A DNA stretch of 64,000 bases. It comes from Terrabacter sp. Root181. GTDB lineage: Bacteria > Actinomycetota > Actinomycetes > Actinomycetales > Dermatophilaceae. The position numbers and the translations under genes are program-made. Each line of letters starts with the position of its first letter. Position 1 is the stretch's first letter. Under the pieces are notes generated by a model. It made no database searches, was not told the DNA's origin, and saw nothing but the letters and a program-made list of their open reading frames with translations. The stretch covers positions 828,891-892,890 of the forward strand of contig NZ_LMHU01000001.1 of NCBI RefSeq assembly GCF_001428505.1, written 5' to 3'. Positions 42,664-52,533 of the stretch are shown in pieces.

Positions 42664-43449
42664 ATGCCCGACACCGCCGTCGTCACCGGAGCAGCCCGGG
42701 GGATCGGCCGCGCCATCGCCACCCGTCTGGCCCGCGAGGGCCGGCAGGTCGTCGTGGCAGACCTCGACGCCGCCGAGCTCTCGGCGACGGCCGAGGCGAT
42801 CGGCGCCCTCGCCGTCCCCGGCGACACGTCGACCGACGCCGGCGTGCGCCACCTCGTCGACACGGCATACGAGACCTTCGGGAGCGTCGACGTCTTCTTC
42901 GCCAACGCGGGGATCGGGACGCTGGCCGGGCTCGACGCCTCCGACGAGGAGTGGGCCCGCACCCTCGAGACCAACGTCCTCGCGCACGTGCGCGCCGCCC
43001 GGCACCTCGTGCCCCGCTGGCTCGACGCCGGCGGAGGCCGGCTCGTCGTCACCGCGTCGGCGGCCGGGCTGCTGACGATGCTCGGCGACGCGCCCTACTC
43101 CGTGAGCAAGCACGGCGCCGTCGCCTTCGCCGAGTGGTTGAGCGCGACCTACCGCCACCGCGGGATCGTCGTCCAGGCGATCTGCCCGCAGGGCGTGCAG
43201 ACCCGCATGCTCGACGGTTCCGGCCCGCTCAAGGACCTGCTCACCCTCGACGCGACGCTGACCGCCGACGAGGTCGCCGAGGCCGCGTGGCGGGCGCTCG
43301 CGACCGACGACTTCTACGTGCTCCCGCACCCCGAGGTGCGCGACTACTACGCGCTGCGCGCCGCCCACCCCGACGCCTGGCTCGCCGGCATGAACCGGCT
43401 CCAGCAGAAGCTCGACCACCAGACCGCCGACCAGCAGGAGAACGCATGA
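42664..43449 (+). CDS. Short-chain dehydrogenase/reductase (261 aa)
   Basis: NAD(P)-dependent SDR. TGAARGIGRAIA is the cofactor loop, VADLD the acidic residue that favours NAD, FANAGIGT the structural motif, and YSVSKHG the catalytic Tyr-x-x-x-Lys, with Ser in VVTASAAG. The C-terminal extension (LAGMNRLQQKLD) is typical of SDRs in actinobacterial lipid-degradation operons. First gene of five; GCGAGGAGC before ATG is the ribosome site. Likely oxidises or reduces a hydroxyacyl-CoA or related alcohol. Confidence 0.88.
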   Translation: MPDTAVVTGAARGIGRAIATRLAREGRQVVVADLDAAELSATAEAIGALAVPGDTSTDAGVRHLVDTAYETFGSVDVFFANAGIGTLAGLDASDEEWARTLETNVLAHVRAARHLVPRWLDAGGGRLVVTASAAGLLTMLGDAPYSVSKHGAVAFAEWLSATYRHRGIVVQAICPQGVQTRMLDGSGPLKDLLTLDATLTADEVAEAAWRALATDDFYVLPHPEVRDYYALRAAHPDAWLAGMNRLQQKLDHQTADQQENA

Positions 43450-44216
43450 CCGACCAGCCGAACACCTCCCAGCGCACCGCCATCGTCACCGGGGCCGCGC
43501 GCGGCATCGGCGCCGCGGTGGCCAAGCGGCTCGCCTCCGACGGGTTTGCCGTCGCCGTCCTCGACCTCGACGAGTCCGCCTGTGCCGCAGTCGTCTCCGA
43601 GATCGAGGCTGCGGGTGGCAAGGGCCTCGCCGTCGCCGTCGACGTGTCGGACGAGGCGGCCGTGCAGGCGGCCGTCGACCGCGTCGCCTCCGAGCTCGGC
43701 GCCCCGACGGTGCTCGTCAACAACGCCGGCATCATCCGCGACAACATGCTCTTCAAGATGAGCGCCGACGACTGGGACGCCGTCATGAACGTCCACCTCC
43801 GCGGCTCGTTCCTCATGACGCGGGCGACCCAGAAGCACATGATCGACGCGACGTTCGGCCGCATCGTCAACCTCAGCTCGACCTCGGCCCTCGGCAACCG
43901 CGGCCAGGCCAACTACTCCGCCGCCAAGGCGGGCCTCCAGGGCTTCACGAAGACCCTCGCCATCGAGCTCGGCAAGTTCGGCGTCACGGCCAACGCCATC
44001 GCCCCCGGCTTCATCGCCACCGACATGACGCGCCAGACGGCCGAGCGCATGGGCATCACCTTCGAGCAGTTCCTCGAGGGTGCGGCCAAGGAGATCCCGG
44101 TCGCCCGCGTCGGCCAGCCCGAGGACATCGCCGCCACGACCTCCTTCCTCGTGCGCGACGAGGCCGGCTTCGTCTCCGGCCAGGTCATCTACGTCGCCGG
44201 CGGGCCGAAGGACTGA
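43446..44216 (+). CDS. Short-chain dehydrogenase, FabG-like 3-oxoacyl reductase (256 aa)
   Basis: Second SDR, closest to FabG. TGAARGIGAAVAKRLA, VNNAGIIRDNMLFKM, LSSTSALGNRGQANYSAAKAG (Ser, Tyr, Lys) and the FabG-like tail PVARVGQPEDIAATTSFLVRDEAGFVSGQVIYVAGGP. Acts on 3-hydroxy/3-oxoacyl thioesters by family. Start overlaps the previous stop (ATGA), so both are made together; the kinase gene begins one base after its stop. Confidence 0.9.
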   Translation: MTDQPNTSQRTAIVTGAARGIGAAVAKRLASDGFAVAVLDLDESACAAVVSEIEAAGGKGLAVAVDVSDEAAVQAAVDRVASELGAPTVLVNNAGIIRDNMLFKMSADDWDAVMNVHLRGSFLMTRATQKHMIDATFGRIVNLSSTSALGNRGQANYSAAKAGLQGFTKTLAIELGKFGVTANAIAPGFIATDMTRQTAERMGITFEQFLEGAAKEIPVARVGQPEDIAATTSFLVRDEAGFVSGQVIYVAGGPKD

Positions 44217-44217
44217 C

Positions 44218-45264
44218 GTGACCGACGCCCGCGACACCGCCCCCGACGGGGACCCGCCCGGCCTTCCGCTCGACCGGCTCCGGGACTTCCTCGCCGACGC
44301 GGCCCCCGACCTGCTCGAGGGACCGCTCACGGGGCGGGTCGTCGCGGGCGGCAAGTCCAACCTCACGTACGAGGTGGGCGACGGCACGAGCACCGTCATC
44401 GTGCGGCGGCCGCCGCTCGGTCACGTGCTCGCCACCGCCCACGACATGGGGCGCGAGCACCGCGTCATCACGGCCCTGCGCGACACCGCCGTCCCCGTCC
44501 CGACGACGTATGCCGTGTGCGACGACCCCGACGTCATCGGGGCGCCGTTCTACGTCATGGAGCGCGTCGCGGGCACCCCCTACCGCTTCGAGGCACAGCT
44601 CCAGCCCCTCGGCGCGGAGCGGGTGCGCGCCATCAGCGAGCGCATGGTCGACACCCTCGTCGCGCTGCACGCCGTCGAGCCCGCGTCGGTCGGTCTCGGT
44701 GACTTCGGACGTCCCGACGGCTTCCTCGAGCGCCAGGTGCGCCGGTGGAAGCAGCAGCTCGACGCATCCCGCAGCCGCGACCTCCCGGGCATCGACGAGC
44801 TGCACGAGCGGCTCGCGGGATCCGTTCCCGCGCAAGACGATCCGACGATCGTTCATGGTGACTTCCGACTCGACAACCTGCTCGTCACGAGCGACGACGA
44901 GGTGTCGGCCGTGCTCGACTGGGAGATGGCCACGCTCGGGGACCCGCTCACCGACGTCGCCCTGCTCGAGGCGTACCAGACGCTCCCGCTCATGATGGAC
45001 AGCGTCGCCGTCTCCGACGTCTCGCGGACGCCGGGCTTCATCAGCGGGCCCGAGCTGCGCCAGCGGTACGCCGCCGCGAGCGGGCGCGACCTCGGCCACC
45101 TCTCGTTCCACCTCGGGCTCGCCTACTTCAAGCTCGCGGTCATCCTCGAGGGCATCCACTACCGCTACACCCAGGGCCAGACGGTCGGCAGCGGCTTCGC
45201 CAGCATCGGCGAGGCCACCGTCCCGCTCGTCACGGCCGGTCTCGCCGCCGTCAAGGAGAGCTGA
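44218..45264 (+). CDS. APH-fold phosphotransferase, ACAD10/11 kinase-domain type (348 aa)
   Basis: Protein-kinase-like fold: [10 protein letters not shown] glycine-rich part, IVRRPP with the ATP-binding strand, HGDFRLDN at 213-220 (catalytic Asp) and [12 protein letters not shown] (metal Asp). This is the group fused to the dehydrogenase in human ACAD10/11 and stand-alone as LvaA in levulinate catabolism, where it phosphorylates a 4-hydroxyacyl-CoA. Here the dehydrogenase is the next gene, two bases away, so the same two-step removal of a hydroxyl group is the best guess. Antibiotic phosphorylation is unlikely. Confidence 0.85.
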   Translation: MTDARDTAPDGDPPGLPLDRLRDFLADAAPDLLEGPLTGRVVAGGKSNLTYEVGDGTSTVIVRRPPLGHVLATAHDMGREHRVITALRDTAVPVPTTYAVCDDPDVIGAPFYVMERVAGTPYRFEAQLQPLGAERVRAISERMVDTLVALHAVEPASVGLGDFGRPDGFLERQVRRWKQQLDASRSRDLPGIDELHERLAGSVPAQDDPTIVHGDFRLDNLLVTSDDEVSAVLDWEMATLGDPLTDVALLEAYQTLPLMMDSVAVSDVSRTPGFISGPELRQRYAAASGRDLGHLSFHLGLAYFKLAVILEGIHYRYTQGQTVGSGFASIGEATVPLVTAGLAAVKES

Positions 45265-45266
45265 AC

Positions 45267-46487
45267 ATGGACTTCGGATTCGATGCCCGCACCGAGGAGC
45301 TGCGCCAGGAGCTGCTCGGCTTCATGGACGAGCGCATCGTGCCGTCGCTGCCCGTCTTCGACGAGCAGGTCTCGGCCCCGCCCGACCCGTGGGCGTGGAG
45401 CACCGCCCCCGTCCTGCAGGACCTCCGGCAGGAGGCCCGGGACCTCGGCCTGTGGAACGTCTTCCTCCCCGGCCAGCACGGCGCCGGTCTGACGAACCTC
45501 CAGTACGCGCCGCTCGCCGAGATCACCGGCCGCTCCATCCGCCTCGCGCCGGCGGTCCTCAACTGCGCTGCCCCCGACACCGGCAACATGGAGGTGCTCG
45601 CCCAGTTCGGCAACGCCGAGCAGCAGGAGCGCTGGCTGAAACCCTTGCTGCGCGGCGAGATCCGCTCGGCGTTCGCGATGACCGAGCCCGACGTCGCGAG
45701 CAGCGACGCCACCAACATCGGCACGAGCATCCGCCGCGACGGCGACGACTACGTCATCAACGGGCGCAAGTGGTGGATCACCGGGGCGATGAACCCCGAG
45801 TGCGAGGTCCTCATCGTCATGGGCAAGACCGACCCCGAGGCCGACCGGCACCGCCAGCAGTCGATGGTCCTCGTCCCGCGCGACGCGCCCGGCGTCGAGG
45901 TCGTCCGCGGCATGGAGGTCTTCGGCTACGACGACCACGACCACGGCGGGCACGCCGAGCTGCGCTTCACGGACGTGCGCGTGCCCGCGAGCAACCTCAT
46001 CGGCGAGGAGGGCACCGGCTTCGCCATCGCGCAGGCCCGGCTCGGGCCGGGCCGCATCCACCACTGCATGCGCTCGATCGGTCTCGCCGAGGTCGCCATC
46101 GAGGCCATGTGCCGCCGGGCGTCCGAGCGCGTCGCCTTCGGCCGGCCCATCGCCGAGCAGGGCGTCGTTCGCGACTGGATCGCCGAGTCCCGGGTGCGCA
46201 TCGAGCAGCTGCGCCTGCTCGTCCTCAAGACCGCCTGGCTCATGGACACCGTCGGCAACAAGGGCGCGCACACCGAGATCCAGGCGATCAAGATCGCGAC
46301 GCCCAAGACCGTCGAGTGGATCCTCGACAAGGCCATCCAGACCCACGGCGCCGCCGGCCTCAGCCAGGACACCGAGCTCGCCGCCGCCTTCGCCGGCATC
46401 CGCACGCTGCGCTTCGCCGACGGACCCGACGAGGTGCACAAGAACGCCCTCGCCAAGGCCGAGCTGCGGAGGTATGCCGCCCGCTGA
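45267..46487 (+). CDS. Acyl-CoA dehydrogenase, ACAD11-like (406 aa)
   Basis: FAD enzyme. [46 protein letters not shown] and [17 protein letters not shown] are signature segments of the ACAD10/11 branch rather than ordinary chain-shortening dehydrogenases. By family knowledge such proteins, with the kinase, turn phosphorylated 4-hydroxyacyl-CoA into an enoyl-CoA. Tightly behind the kinase gene; a 95-base gap follows. Confidence 0.9.
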   Translation: MDFGFDARTEELRQELLGFMDERIVPSLPVFDEQVSAPPDPWAWSTAPVLQDLRQEARDLGLWNVFLPGQHGAGLTNLQYAPLAEITGRSIRLAPAVLNCAAPDTGNMEVLAQFGNAEQQERWLKPLLRGEIRSAFAMTEPDVASSDATNIGTSIRRDGDDYVINGRKWWITGAMNPECEVLIVMGKTDPEADRHRQQSMVLVPRDAPGVEVVRGMEVFGYDDHDHGGHAELRFTDVRVPASNLIGEEGTGFAIAQARLGPGRIHHCMRSIGLAEVAIEAMCRRASERVAFGRPIAEQGVVRDWIAESRVRIEQLRLLVLKTAWLMDTVGNKGAHTEIQAIKIATPKTVEWILDKAIQTHGAAGLSQDTELAAAFAGIRTLRFADGPDEVHKNALAKAELRRYAAR

Positions 46488-46582
46488 CCGCGCGGGACGG
46501 CATACACCCCGCACTCGTCACGGCACGACACCCCGCACGTCACCCGCACGACCCACCCGACCGCACGACGAAGGGACCGACG

Positions 46583-47752
46583 ATGGACTTCGACCTCAGC
46601 GCCGAGGAGCGCGAGATCCGCGACTGGGTGCGCACCTTCGTGCGCAAGGAGATCGTGCCGCTCGAGCCGCAGGTGCTCGAGCGCGAGCGACGGAACGAGC
46701 GTGGCCTCACCGCCGAGGAGCTGAAGGGCCTTCAGGACAAGGCCCGCTCGTCCGGCTTCTTCGGCATCCAGACGCCCGAGAGCCACGGCGGCATGGGGCA
46801 GGGCGCCGTCGTCGCGGCGCTCATCGAGATCGAGCTCGGCCGGTCGTTCGTGCCGTTCCGCTTCGCCGGCGAGGCCGACAACATCCTCTTCTCGGCCACC
46901 GAGGAGCAGCAGGACACCTACCTCCGCCCGACGATCGAGGGCACCCGGAGGTCGTGCTTCGCGATCACCGAGCCCGGCGCCGGCTCCGACGCACGCGCCA
47001 TCCGCACGAGCGCCCGACGCGAGGGCGACGAGTGGGTCATCAACGGGGAGAAGACCTTCATCACCGGCGGCAACGAGGCCGACTTCGTCATGGTGTTCGC
47101 CGTGACGGACAAGGAGAAGGGCGCCGACGGTGGCGTCACGTGCTTCCTCGTCGACCGCGACCGCGGCTGGACGAGCACCCCGATCGACACGATGGGCGAG
47201 TGGGGACCTGCCGCGCTCGTCTTCGAGGACGTCCGGGTGCCGCACTCGGCGATCCTCGGCGAGGAGGGCACGGGCTTCGACCTCGCGATGCGGTGGATCG
47301 GCAAGGGCCGCTACATGCTGCCGGCCCACGCCCTCGGGTCGTGCGAGCGGCTCGTCGAGATGGGCATGGAGTGGGCCCGCAACCGCGTCACCTTCGGCCA
47401 GCCGATCGCCGAGCGCCAGGCCATCCAGTGGATGGTCGCCGACTCCGCCGTCGAGATCGAGGCCCTGCGCTGGCTCGTGCTGACCGCCGCCTGGCAGGTC
47501 GACCGCGGCCTCGACTCGCGCCAGTCGCAGTCGATGGCCAAGCTGTACGGCGGCGTCAAGGCCAACGAGATCGTCGACCGCGTGCTCCAGATGCACGGCG
47601 GGATGGGCTACACCCGCGAGCTGCCCGTCGAGCGGTGGTACCGCGAGCTGCGGCTGCTGCGCATCTACGAGGGCACCGACGAGATCCAGCGCCGCACCAT
47701 CGCGCGCAACCTGCTCAAGGGGCACGTGTCGGTCCGCGGGCACCTGGGCTGA
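46583..47752 (+). CDS. Acyl-CoA dehydrogenase (389 aa)
   Basis: Classical acyl-CoA dehydrogenase fold: FAITEPGAGSDARAIRTSARR binds FAD/substrate, INGEKTFITGGNEADF follows, then LGEEGTGFDLAMRWIGKGRYMLPA, QMHGGMGYTRELPVERWYR and LLRIYEGTDEIQRRTIARNLL at the end, where a Glu acts as base. Substrate unknown; it probably works in the same acyl-CoA pathway as the preceding genes. GAAGGGACC before ATG 46583 is the ribosome site. Confidence 0.9.
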   Translation: MDFDLSAEEREIRDWVRTFVRKEIVPLEPQVLERERRNERGLTAEELKGLQDKARSSGFFGIQTPESHGGMGQGAVVAALIEIELGRSFVPFRFAGEADNILFSATEEQQDTYLRPTIEGTRRSCFAITEPGAGSDARAIRTSARREGDEWVINGEKTFITGGNEADFVMVFAVTDKEKGADGGVTCFLVDRDRGWTSTPIDTMGEWGPAALVFEDVRVPHSAILGEEGTGFDLAMRWIGKGRYMLPAHALGSCERLVEMGMEWARNRVTFGQPIAERQAIQWMVADSAVEIEALRWLVLTAAWQVDRGLDSRQSQSMAKLYGGVKANEIVDRVLQMHGGMGYTRELPVERWYRELRLLRIYEGTDEIQRRTIARNLLKGHVSVRGHLG

Positions 47753-47844
47753 CGGGCGGCGGACCCGGCCCGTCGGCATACGTCCTCGGCATACGTCCGC
47801 GGCAAAGGGCCCATGGCGGGGCTCGCGAGGAGCATGCTGAGGGC

Positions 47845-48258
47845 ATGGCAGGCCCACCCGCATCCGCGAAGCAGTTCAACAAGGTCGCCGTCCGGCTCGC
47901 CGGGCACCGCTTCTTCCCGCTCTGGGCGGTGCTGCGCCACCAGGGCCGCTCGAGCGGCAAGGACTACTCCACGCCGATCGCCGTCATCCCCACGCCGACG
48001 ACCTTCGTCATCGGCCTGCCGTGGGGGCGCGGCACCGACTGGGTCCGCAACGTGCGTGCGGCGGACGGCTGCACCATCCGGTGGAAGGGGCGCGAGTTCA
48101 CGTGCACCGACCCCACGTTCGTCGACAAGACCGTCGCCCTGGCCGCGGCGAAGGGACTGACGCGGCGCGTCATCGAGCGGCGCGACATGCCCGGGGGCTT
48201 CCTCCAGCTGACCCGCACCCCCGCCCCCGAGCACTCGGCCATGCAGTCCGGCTGGTGA
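47845..48258 (+). CDS. Deazaflavin-dependent nitroreductase (DDN) family protein (137 aa)
   Basis: Split beta-barrel protein of the F420-binding DDN group: HRFFPLWAVLRHQGRSSGKDYSTPIAV matches the usual beta-strand pair, IGLPWGRGTDWVRNVRAADGCTIRWKGRE the cofactor-facing loop. Substrate unknown; members reduce quinones or nitro compounds with F420H2. ATG 47845 was taken because homology starts just after it. The 92-bp gap upstream holds two GGCATAC words 13 bases apart. Confidence 0.8.
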   Translation: MAGPPASAKQFNKVAVRLAGHRFFPLWAVLRHQGRSSGKDYSTPIAVIPTPTTFVIGLPWGRGTDWVRNVRAADGCTIRWKGREFTCTDPTFVDKTVALAAAKGLTRRVIERRDMPGGFLQLTRTPAPEHSAMQSGW

Positions 48259-48357
48259 CCCCGGCGCCACACCGCCCGCGACACGTGGTGTGAAAAGTCC
48301 CTTGTGCCGGATTGACGCCCGCTCTGCGACATCAGTGAGTCACTGAGGTCCGCGGAG

Positions 48358-48807
48358 ATGGCTGCAGCCCGTGCTGCGCGTCGGCTGGAGCACGTCGAGC
48401 TGCTCCGGCAGGAGCCCGACGGCAACGGCGACCGGTCACTCGGGGTCATCGAGCGCAACACCGAGCCGCTGCAGAGCCTCACCGACGACCGGCTGACCCT
48501 CTCGCGGGTCAGCGACCCCGACCGGGGCCATGCCCGAGGCCGACGTCGACCTCGAGGAGCGGCTGCCGCTCGTCCGTGGCAGCGCCGGGGACCTGGAGCG
48601 GGTCGTGCAGAACCTCGTCAGCAACGCCGTGAAGCGGAGTTCTTCCGCGGGACCAACCCGCAGGCCCTCCAGGTTCCGGGCACCGGTCTCGGCCTCAGCA
48701 TCGCGCAGCGTGTCGTGACGAGGCACGGTGGGCGGATCGACGTCGAGTCCGAGCTCGGCCGGGGGACGAGCATCAGGCTCCTGCTACCGGCTCACGGACG
48801 CGCCTGA
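48358..48807 (+). pseudogene. Remnant of a sensor histidine kinase
   Basis: Pieces of the kinase core in two frames: [21 protein letters not shown] (dimerisation region) in one, [15 protein letters not shown] (N box) in another (about 48580-48635), then [26 protein letters not shown] (G2 box) and [16 protein letters not shown] back in the first. The stretch that should lie between the N and G boxes is missing, and the conserved phospho-acceptor His region is incomplete. No response regulator lies nearby. A decayed gene rather than a working kinase. Confidence 0.75.
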
Positions 48808-48819
48808 GAGGCTGGTCCC

Positions 48820-51222
48820 ATGACCGACGACACCGACCTGGACGCCCGCATCACCGCGCTCGACCTGGAGGCCAAGGTGCGCCTGCTGACCGGCGCCACG
48901 ATGTTCACGCTGCAGGGCGACGACTCCATCGGCCTCGGCACGATGGCCTTCTCCGACGGGCCGACCGGAGTTCGTGGTCTCGAGTTCGTCGGTGGTGACG
49001 AGGTGGCGCTGATGCCCAACGCCACCCTCATCGCCTCCGCGTGGGACGAGGACCTCGCCCACGAGGTCGGCCAGGTGCTGGCCGAGGAGGCGGAGCGACA
49101 GCACATCCACGTCGTGCTCGGCCCGACCATCAACCTGCACCGCTCGCCCCTCGGGGGCCGTCTCTTCGAGGCGTACTCGGAGGACCCGCTGCTCACTGGA
49201 CGGCTCGCTGCGGCATACGTGAAAGGCTTGCAGGGCAACGGTATCGGCGCGTGTCTCAAGCATCTCGTGGCCAACGAGTCCGAGACGGAACGACACACGG
49301 TCAACAGCGTCGTGGACGAGTCGACGCTCCGCGAGCTCTACCTGCTGCCTTTCGAGATCGCCGTCGAGGACTCCCACCCCTGGTCGATCATGGCCGCCTA
49401 CAACGACGTCAACGGCGTGCCCGCGACCGAGCAGGACGCCGTCAACAACGGCATCGTCAAGGGGGAGTGGGGCTGGGACGGCCTCCTCATGTCCGACTGG
49501 TTCGCCACGAAGTCGGCCGCCGCGGCCGCCAACGGTGGCCTCGACCTCGTCATGCCCGGGCCCGACGGGCCTTGGGGCGCAGCGCTCGTCGCCGCCGTCG
49601 AGAGCGGCGACGTGGACGAGTCCACCATCGACGACCACCTTCGCCGGCTGCTCCGACTCGCAGGTCGGGTCGGGGCCCTCGACGGTGGCCGCGCGTGGTC
49701 GACGGACTGCCCGCCGCCGACCGACCCCGTGCGCCGGCAGCAGCTCGAGAGGCTCGCTGCGCGAGGGATGACGGTCGTGCGGAACGACGGCAGCCTGCCC
49801 CTGGACAGGGCGACACGGGTCGCGCTGATCGGGCGACACGCGACCCGGACCATCGACATGGGTGGCGGCTCCGCCCAGGTGAGGCCGCCGCATCAGATCA
49901 GCGTGGCCGAGGCGCTGGCGGCCCGCCTCGCCGACGTCGACGTCGTCGACGGCGTCGAGGTGCGATCGCGTCCTGTGCCGGCCGACCTCGACGTCGTGAC
50001 CGACCCCCAGGGCGGCGCGGCGGGCATCCACTTCACCGCGACGACCGCCGACGGCGTGGTCGTCGTCGACCGCCACGTCGATGACGCGACGGTCTCGTTC
50101 GGCTTCGACGACGGGTTGCCCGAGGTCCCGGCCGTGATCCGGCTCGAGGCGGTCGTCGCGGGCAACGGGCCCCGCGAGGTCGGCGTCGTGGGCGTCGGCG
50201 CGTGGACGGTGCGCGTCGACGGCGTCGCGCATGACGTCACGCTCGGTCTGTCGAGCGGCGACGTCGGCGAGGCGCTCCTGACCCCGCCCGGCTGGACGAC
50301 GGTCGTCGACTCCGCCGGCCCGGTCGAGCTGGTGGCCGAACGACGGTCGACCGGCGCGCCGTTCGGCCGGCTCTCTGTCGTGGCCCGCCAGGCGCCGCGC
50401 CCGGCCAGCGACGTCATTGCCGACGCGGCGGCCGCTGCGGCGGCGGCCGAGGTCGCGGTGGTCGTCGTGGGACTGACCGAGGAGCAGGAGACCGAGGCCG
50501 TCGACAAGACCACGCTTGCCCTCCCGGGACGTCAGGACGACCTCGTCGCCGCCGTCGCGGCGGTGGCGAGTCGGACCGTCGTGGTCGTCAACGCAGCCAC
50601 CCCCGTGCTGATGCCGTGGTTCGGCGAGGTGGACGCCGTCCTCGTCGCCGGCATCCCGGGTCAGGAGGGCGGTCATGCCGTGGCCTCGGCCCTGGTCGGT
50701 GACATCGAGCCCTCGGGGCGGCTCGTCACGTCCTACCCCGCGGCCGACGGCGCCTCTCCGGCATGGGGCGTCACCCCGGTCGACGGGGCGGTGGAGTACG
50801 CCGAGGGCCCCTTCGTCGGGTACCGCGGACACCACGCGGGCCGGGCTCCCGCACCGACCCTCTGGTTCGGCCACGGCCTGGGATACGGGGCGTGGGACTA
50901 CTCCGACGTCGCCGTGTCCTCCACCGAGGACGCCGCTGTCGTGGTCTCGGCGACCGTCACCAACACCTCGGACCGCACCTCCCGCGAGGTCGTGCAGGTC
51001 TACCTCGAGCCCGGCGACCCCACCCAGCCGGTGCGACTCGTCGGCTGGTCCGCCGTCGAGGTCGACTCCGGTGCCAGCGCGACCGTGGACGTGCGGTGCG
51101 ACGAACGGATGTGGCGTCGCTGGGACGCCACCTCGGGATCCTGGGCTCGCCTCGAGGGCGGGGGGACCGTGCTCGTCGCGCGCGGTCTCGGGGACGTCAG
51201 AGCCCGCCTGCCATGGCGCTGA
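48820..51222 (+). CDS. GH3 beta-glucosidase-like glycosidase, no signal peptide (800 aa)
   Basis: Cytoplasmic GH3 enzyme. The barrel has SDGPTGVRG, VLGPTINLHRSPLGGRLFEAYSEDP, KHLVANESETERHTVNSV and GLLMSDWFA with the nucleophilic Asp. The second domain (about 370-640) holds the acid/base Glu, and a fibronectin-III-like domain closes the chain (SDRTSREVVQVYLEPG). Unlike the NagZ-like protein it lacks the KHFPGHG loop, so it acts on beta-glucosides or similar. GAGGCT six bases before ATG is a weak -10. Independent of its neighbours. Confidence 0.88.
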   Translation: MTDDTDLDARITALDLEAKVRLLTGATMFTLQGDDSIGLGTMAFSDGPTGVRGLEFVGGDEVALMPNATLIASAWDEDLAHEVGQVLAEEAERQHIHVVLGPTINLHRSPLGGRLFEAYSEDPLLTGRLAAAYVKGLQGNGIGACLKHLVANESETERHTVNSVVDESTLRELYLLPFEIAVEDSHPWSIMAAYNDVNGVPATEQDAVNNGIVKGEWGWDGLLMSDWFATKSAAAAANGGLDLVMPGPDGPWGAALVAAVESGDVDESTIDDHLRRLLRLAGRVGALDGGRAWSTDCPPPTDPVRRQQLERLAARGMTVVRNDGSLPLDRATRVALIGRHATRTIDMGGGSAQVRPPHQISVAEALAARLADVDVVDGVEVRSRPVPADLDVVTDPQGGAAGIHFTATTADGVVVVDRHVDDATVSFGFDDGLPEVPAVIRLEAVVAGNGPREVGVVGVGAWTVRVDGVAHDVTLGLSSGDVGEALLTPPGWTTVVDSAGPVELVAERRSTGAPFGRLSVVARQAPRPASDVIADAAAAAAAAEVAVVVVGLTEEQETEAVDKTTLALPGRQDDLVAAVAAVASRTVVVVNAATPVLMPWFGEVDAVLVAGIPGQEGGHAVASALVGDIEPSGRLVTSYPAADGASPAWGVTPVDGAVEYAEGPFVGYRGHHAGRAPAPTLWFGHGLGYGAWDYSDVAVSSTEDAAVVVSATVTNTSDRTSREVVQVYLEPGDPTQPVRLVGWSAVEVDSGASATVDVRCDERMWRRWDATSGSWARLEGGGTVLVARGLGDVRARLPWR

Positions 51223-51249
51223 GCCTGGTCGAGGAAGGGTCCTCCGGCG

Positions 51250-52437
51250 TCATGGTCCCCCGGCCGAGCCGCTGACCTGGGCCGCGCCCCGACCGGCGAG
51301 GGCCGCGACGATCAGCGCCAGGCCGGCGACGACGGCGAGCAGGATCGTCCAGCCGGTGCCGAGATCGCCGGCGAAGACCACGACGAGGACGCAGAGGACG
51401 GCGACCCCGATGGCGACCGGGATCGCGAGGGGCGTGCCGGCGGCGCGGTCCATCCCGCCCCGCGCACCGTCCCAGCCGGCGACGGCCAGTGACCGCACCC
51501 GGCGGGCCCCGCGCGACGGGCCCACGACGAGCGCGACGAGCACCATCACGAGGAAGAAGGCGACGACGACGCGCACCATCTGGCGCAGCCCTTCGGTGAG
51601 GGTGTCGATGATGGAGACCGCGGCTGCGGAGGCCCCGGGCGGCAGGCTGCTCGCCACGTGCGAGCGGGCGAACGACAGCCCCAGCACGAGCACGACGCAG
51701 GCGACGGCGGCACCGAGCCCCACGCGTACCAGTGCTCGTCGGCGGTCGCGTGCCATCGCGACCCCGCCCGCGATGAACGCGATGGCCAGCAGCGGCAGCG
51801 CGACTCCGCCGACGCGCAGGGCGTTGTAGGCGGTACGCGCGGTGTCGAGGTCGCTGCTGGGCAGCAGGGGGACCGAGACGGTGATCGGCGGCAGCTTGTC
51901 GACGAGCGGGACCCCTGCGGCGACGAGACGCTGCTCGATGGGCTCGACGATGTTGCCGATGTCGATGCTGACGTCGGTCCCGTTGTCGACGATGGCGCCG
52001 TCGGGTGACCGCGAGAGCACGGCGACGAGCTGGGCGTGCGAGACCTGGTTGGCGGCGACCCAGACCGTGGCGAACTGGTCGCTCCCGACGACGGCGGTGA
52101 CGACACGGCGCACGACCTGCTCGACCTGGGCCGCGAGGGGAGCTTTGAGCAGCCCGAGTGCTCGTGCTGCGACCGGTCGGCCTCCGGCCTCGAGCGCCTC
52201 CAGGGCTCGGTCGACCAGGTGCTGGTCGCTGATGGCGACCAGGACGCGTGCCGTCGCACGGTCCTCGACGAACGCGGTCACGGCCGGGTCGGTGGCGAGC
52301 GGTGTCACGGTCTCGACCCAGTTGTCGGTGTCGGTCACCGTCGTGCGCAGCCACGTCGCCGTCACCCCGACGGGCACGAGCACGACGCCGATGACGATGA
52401 GCACGGCTGCCAGCACCGAGCGCAGGCGTGCAGGCAT
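51250..52437 (-). CDS. Polytopic membrane protein of unknown function (395 aa)
   Basis: One N-terminal span (LRSVLAAVLIVIGVVLVPVGV), then about 180 residues outside the membrane (WVETVTPLATDPAVTAFVEDRAT, VEQVVRRVVTAVV), then several spans (GVALPLLAIAFIAGGVAM, VGLGAAVACVVLVLGLSF, VVVAFFLVMVLVALVV, and two near the C-terminus). The layout is common in actinobacterial hypothetical membrane proteins, but no function is known. Convergent with the GH3 gene; 96 bases upstream lies another membrane gene. Confidence 0.75.
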   Translation of the reverse strand: MPARLRSVLAAVLIVIGVVLVPVGVTATWLRTTVTDTDNWVETVTPLATDPAVTAFVEDRATARVLVAISDQHLVDRALEALEAGGRPVAARALGLLKAPLAAQVEQVVRRVVTAVVGSDQFATVWVAANQVSHAQLVAVLSRSPDGAIVDNGTDVSIDIGNIVEPIEQRLVAAGVPLVDKLPPITVSVPLLPSSDLDTARTAYNALRVGGVALPLLAIAFIAGGVAMARDRRRALVRVGLGAAVACVVLVLGLSFARSHVASSLPPGASAAAVSIIDTLTEGLRQMVRVVVAFFLVMVLVALVVGPSRGARRVRSLAVAGWDGARGGMDRAAGTPLAIPVAIGVAVLCVLVVVFAGDLGTGWTILLAVVAGLALIVAALAGRGAAQVSGSAGGP

Positions 52438-52533
52438 GTCGACCTCCGGGACTCTCGCGATGCAGGCGTCAGGCCTGTCTGTCGAGCGTCCCGTGGCGCC
52501 GACCCCGCACGCATCCCCCGATGCGGGTGAGCC

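Noticed and set aside
44218-45264. Aminoglycoside phosphotransferase resistance gene
   Set aside because: The fold is shared, but the operon partner and motifs place it in the ACAD10/11 kinase group.
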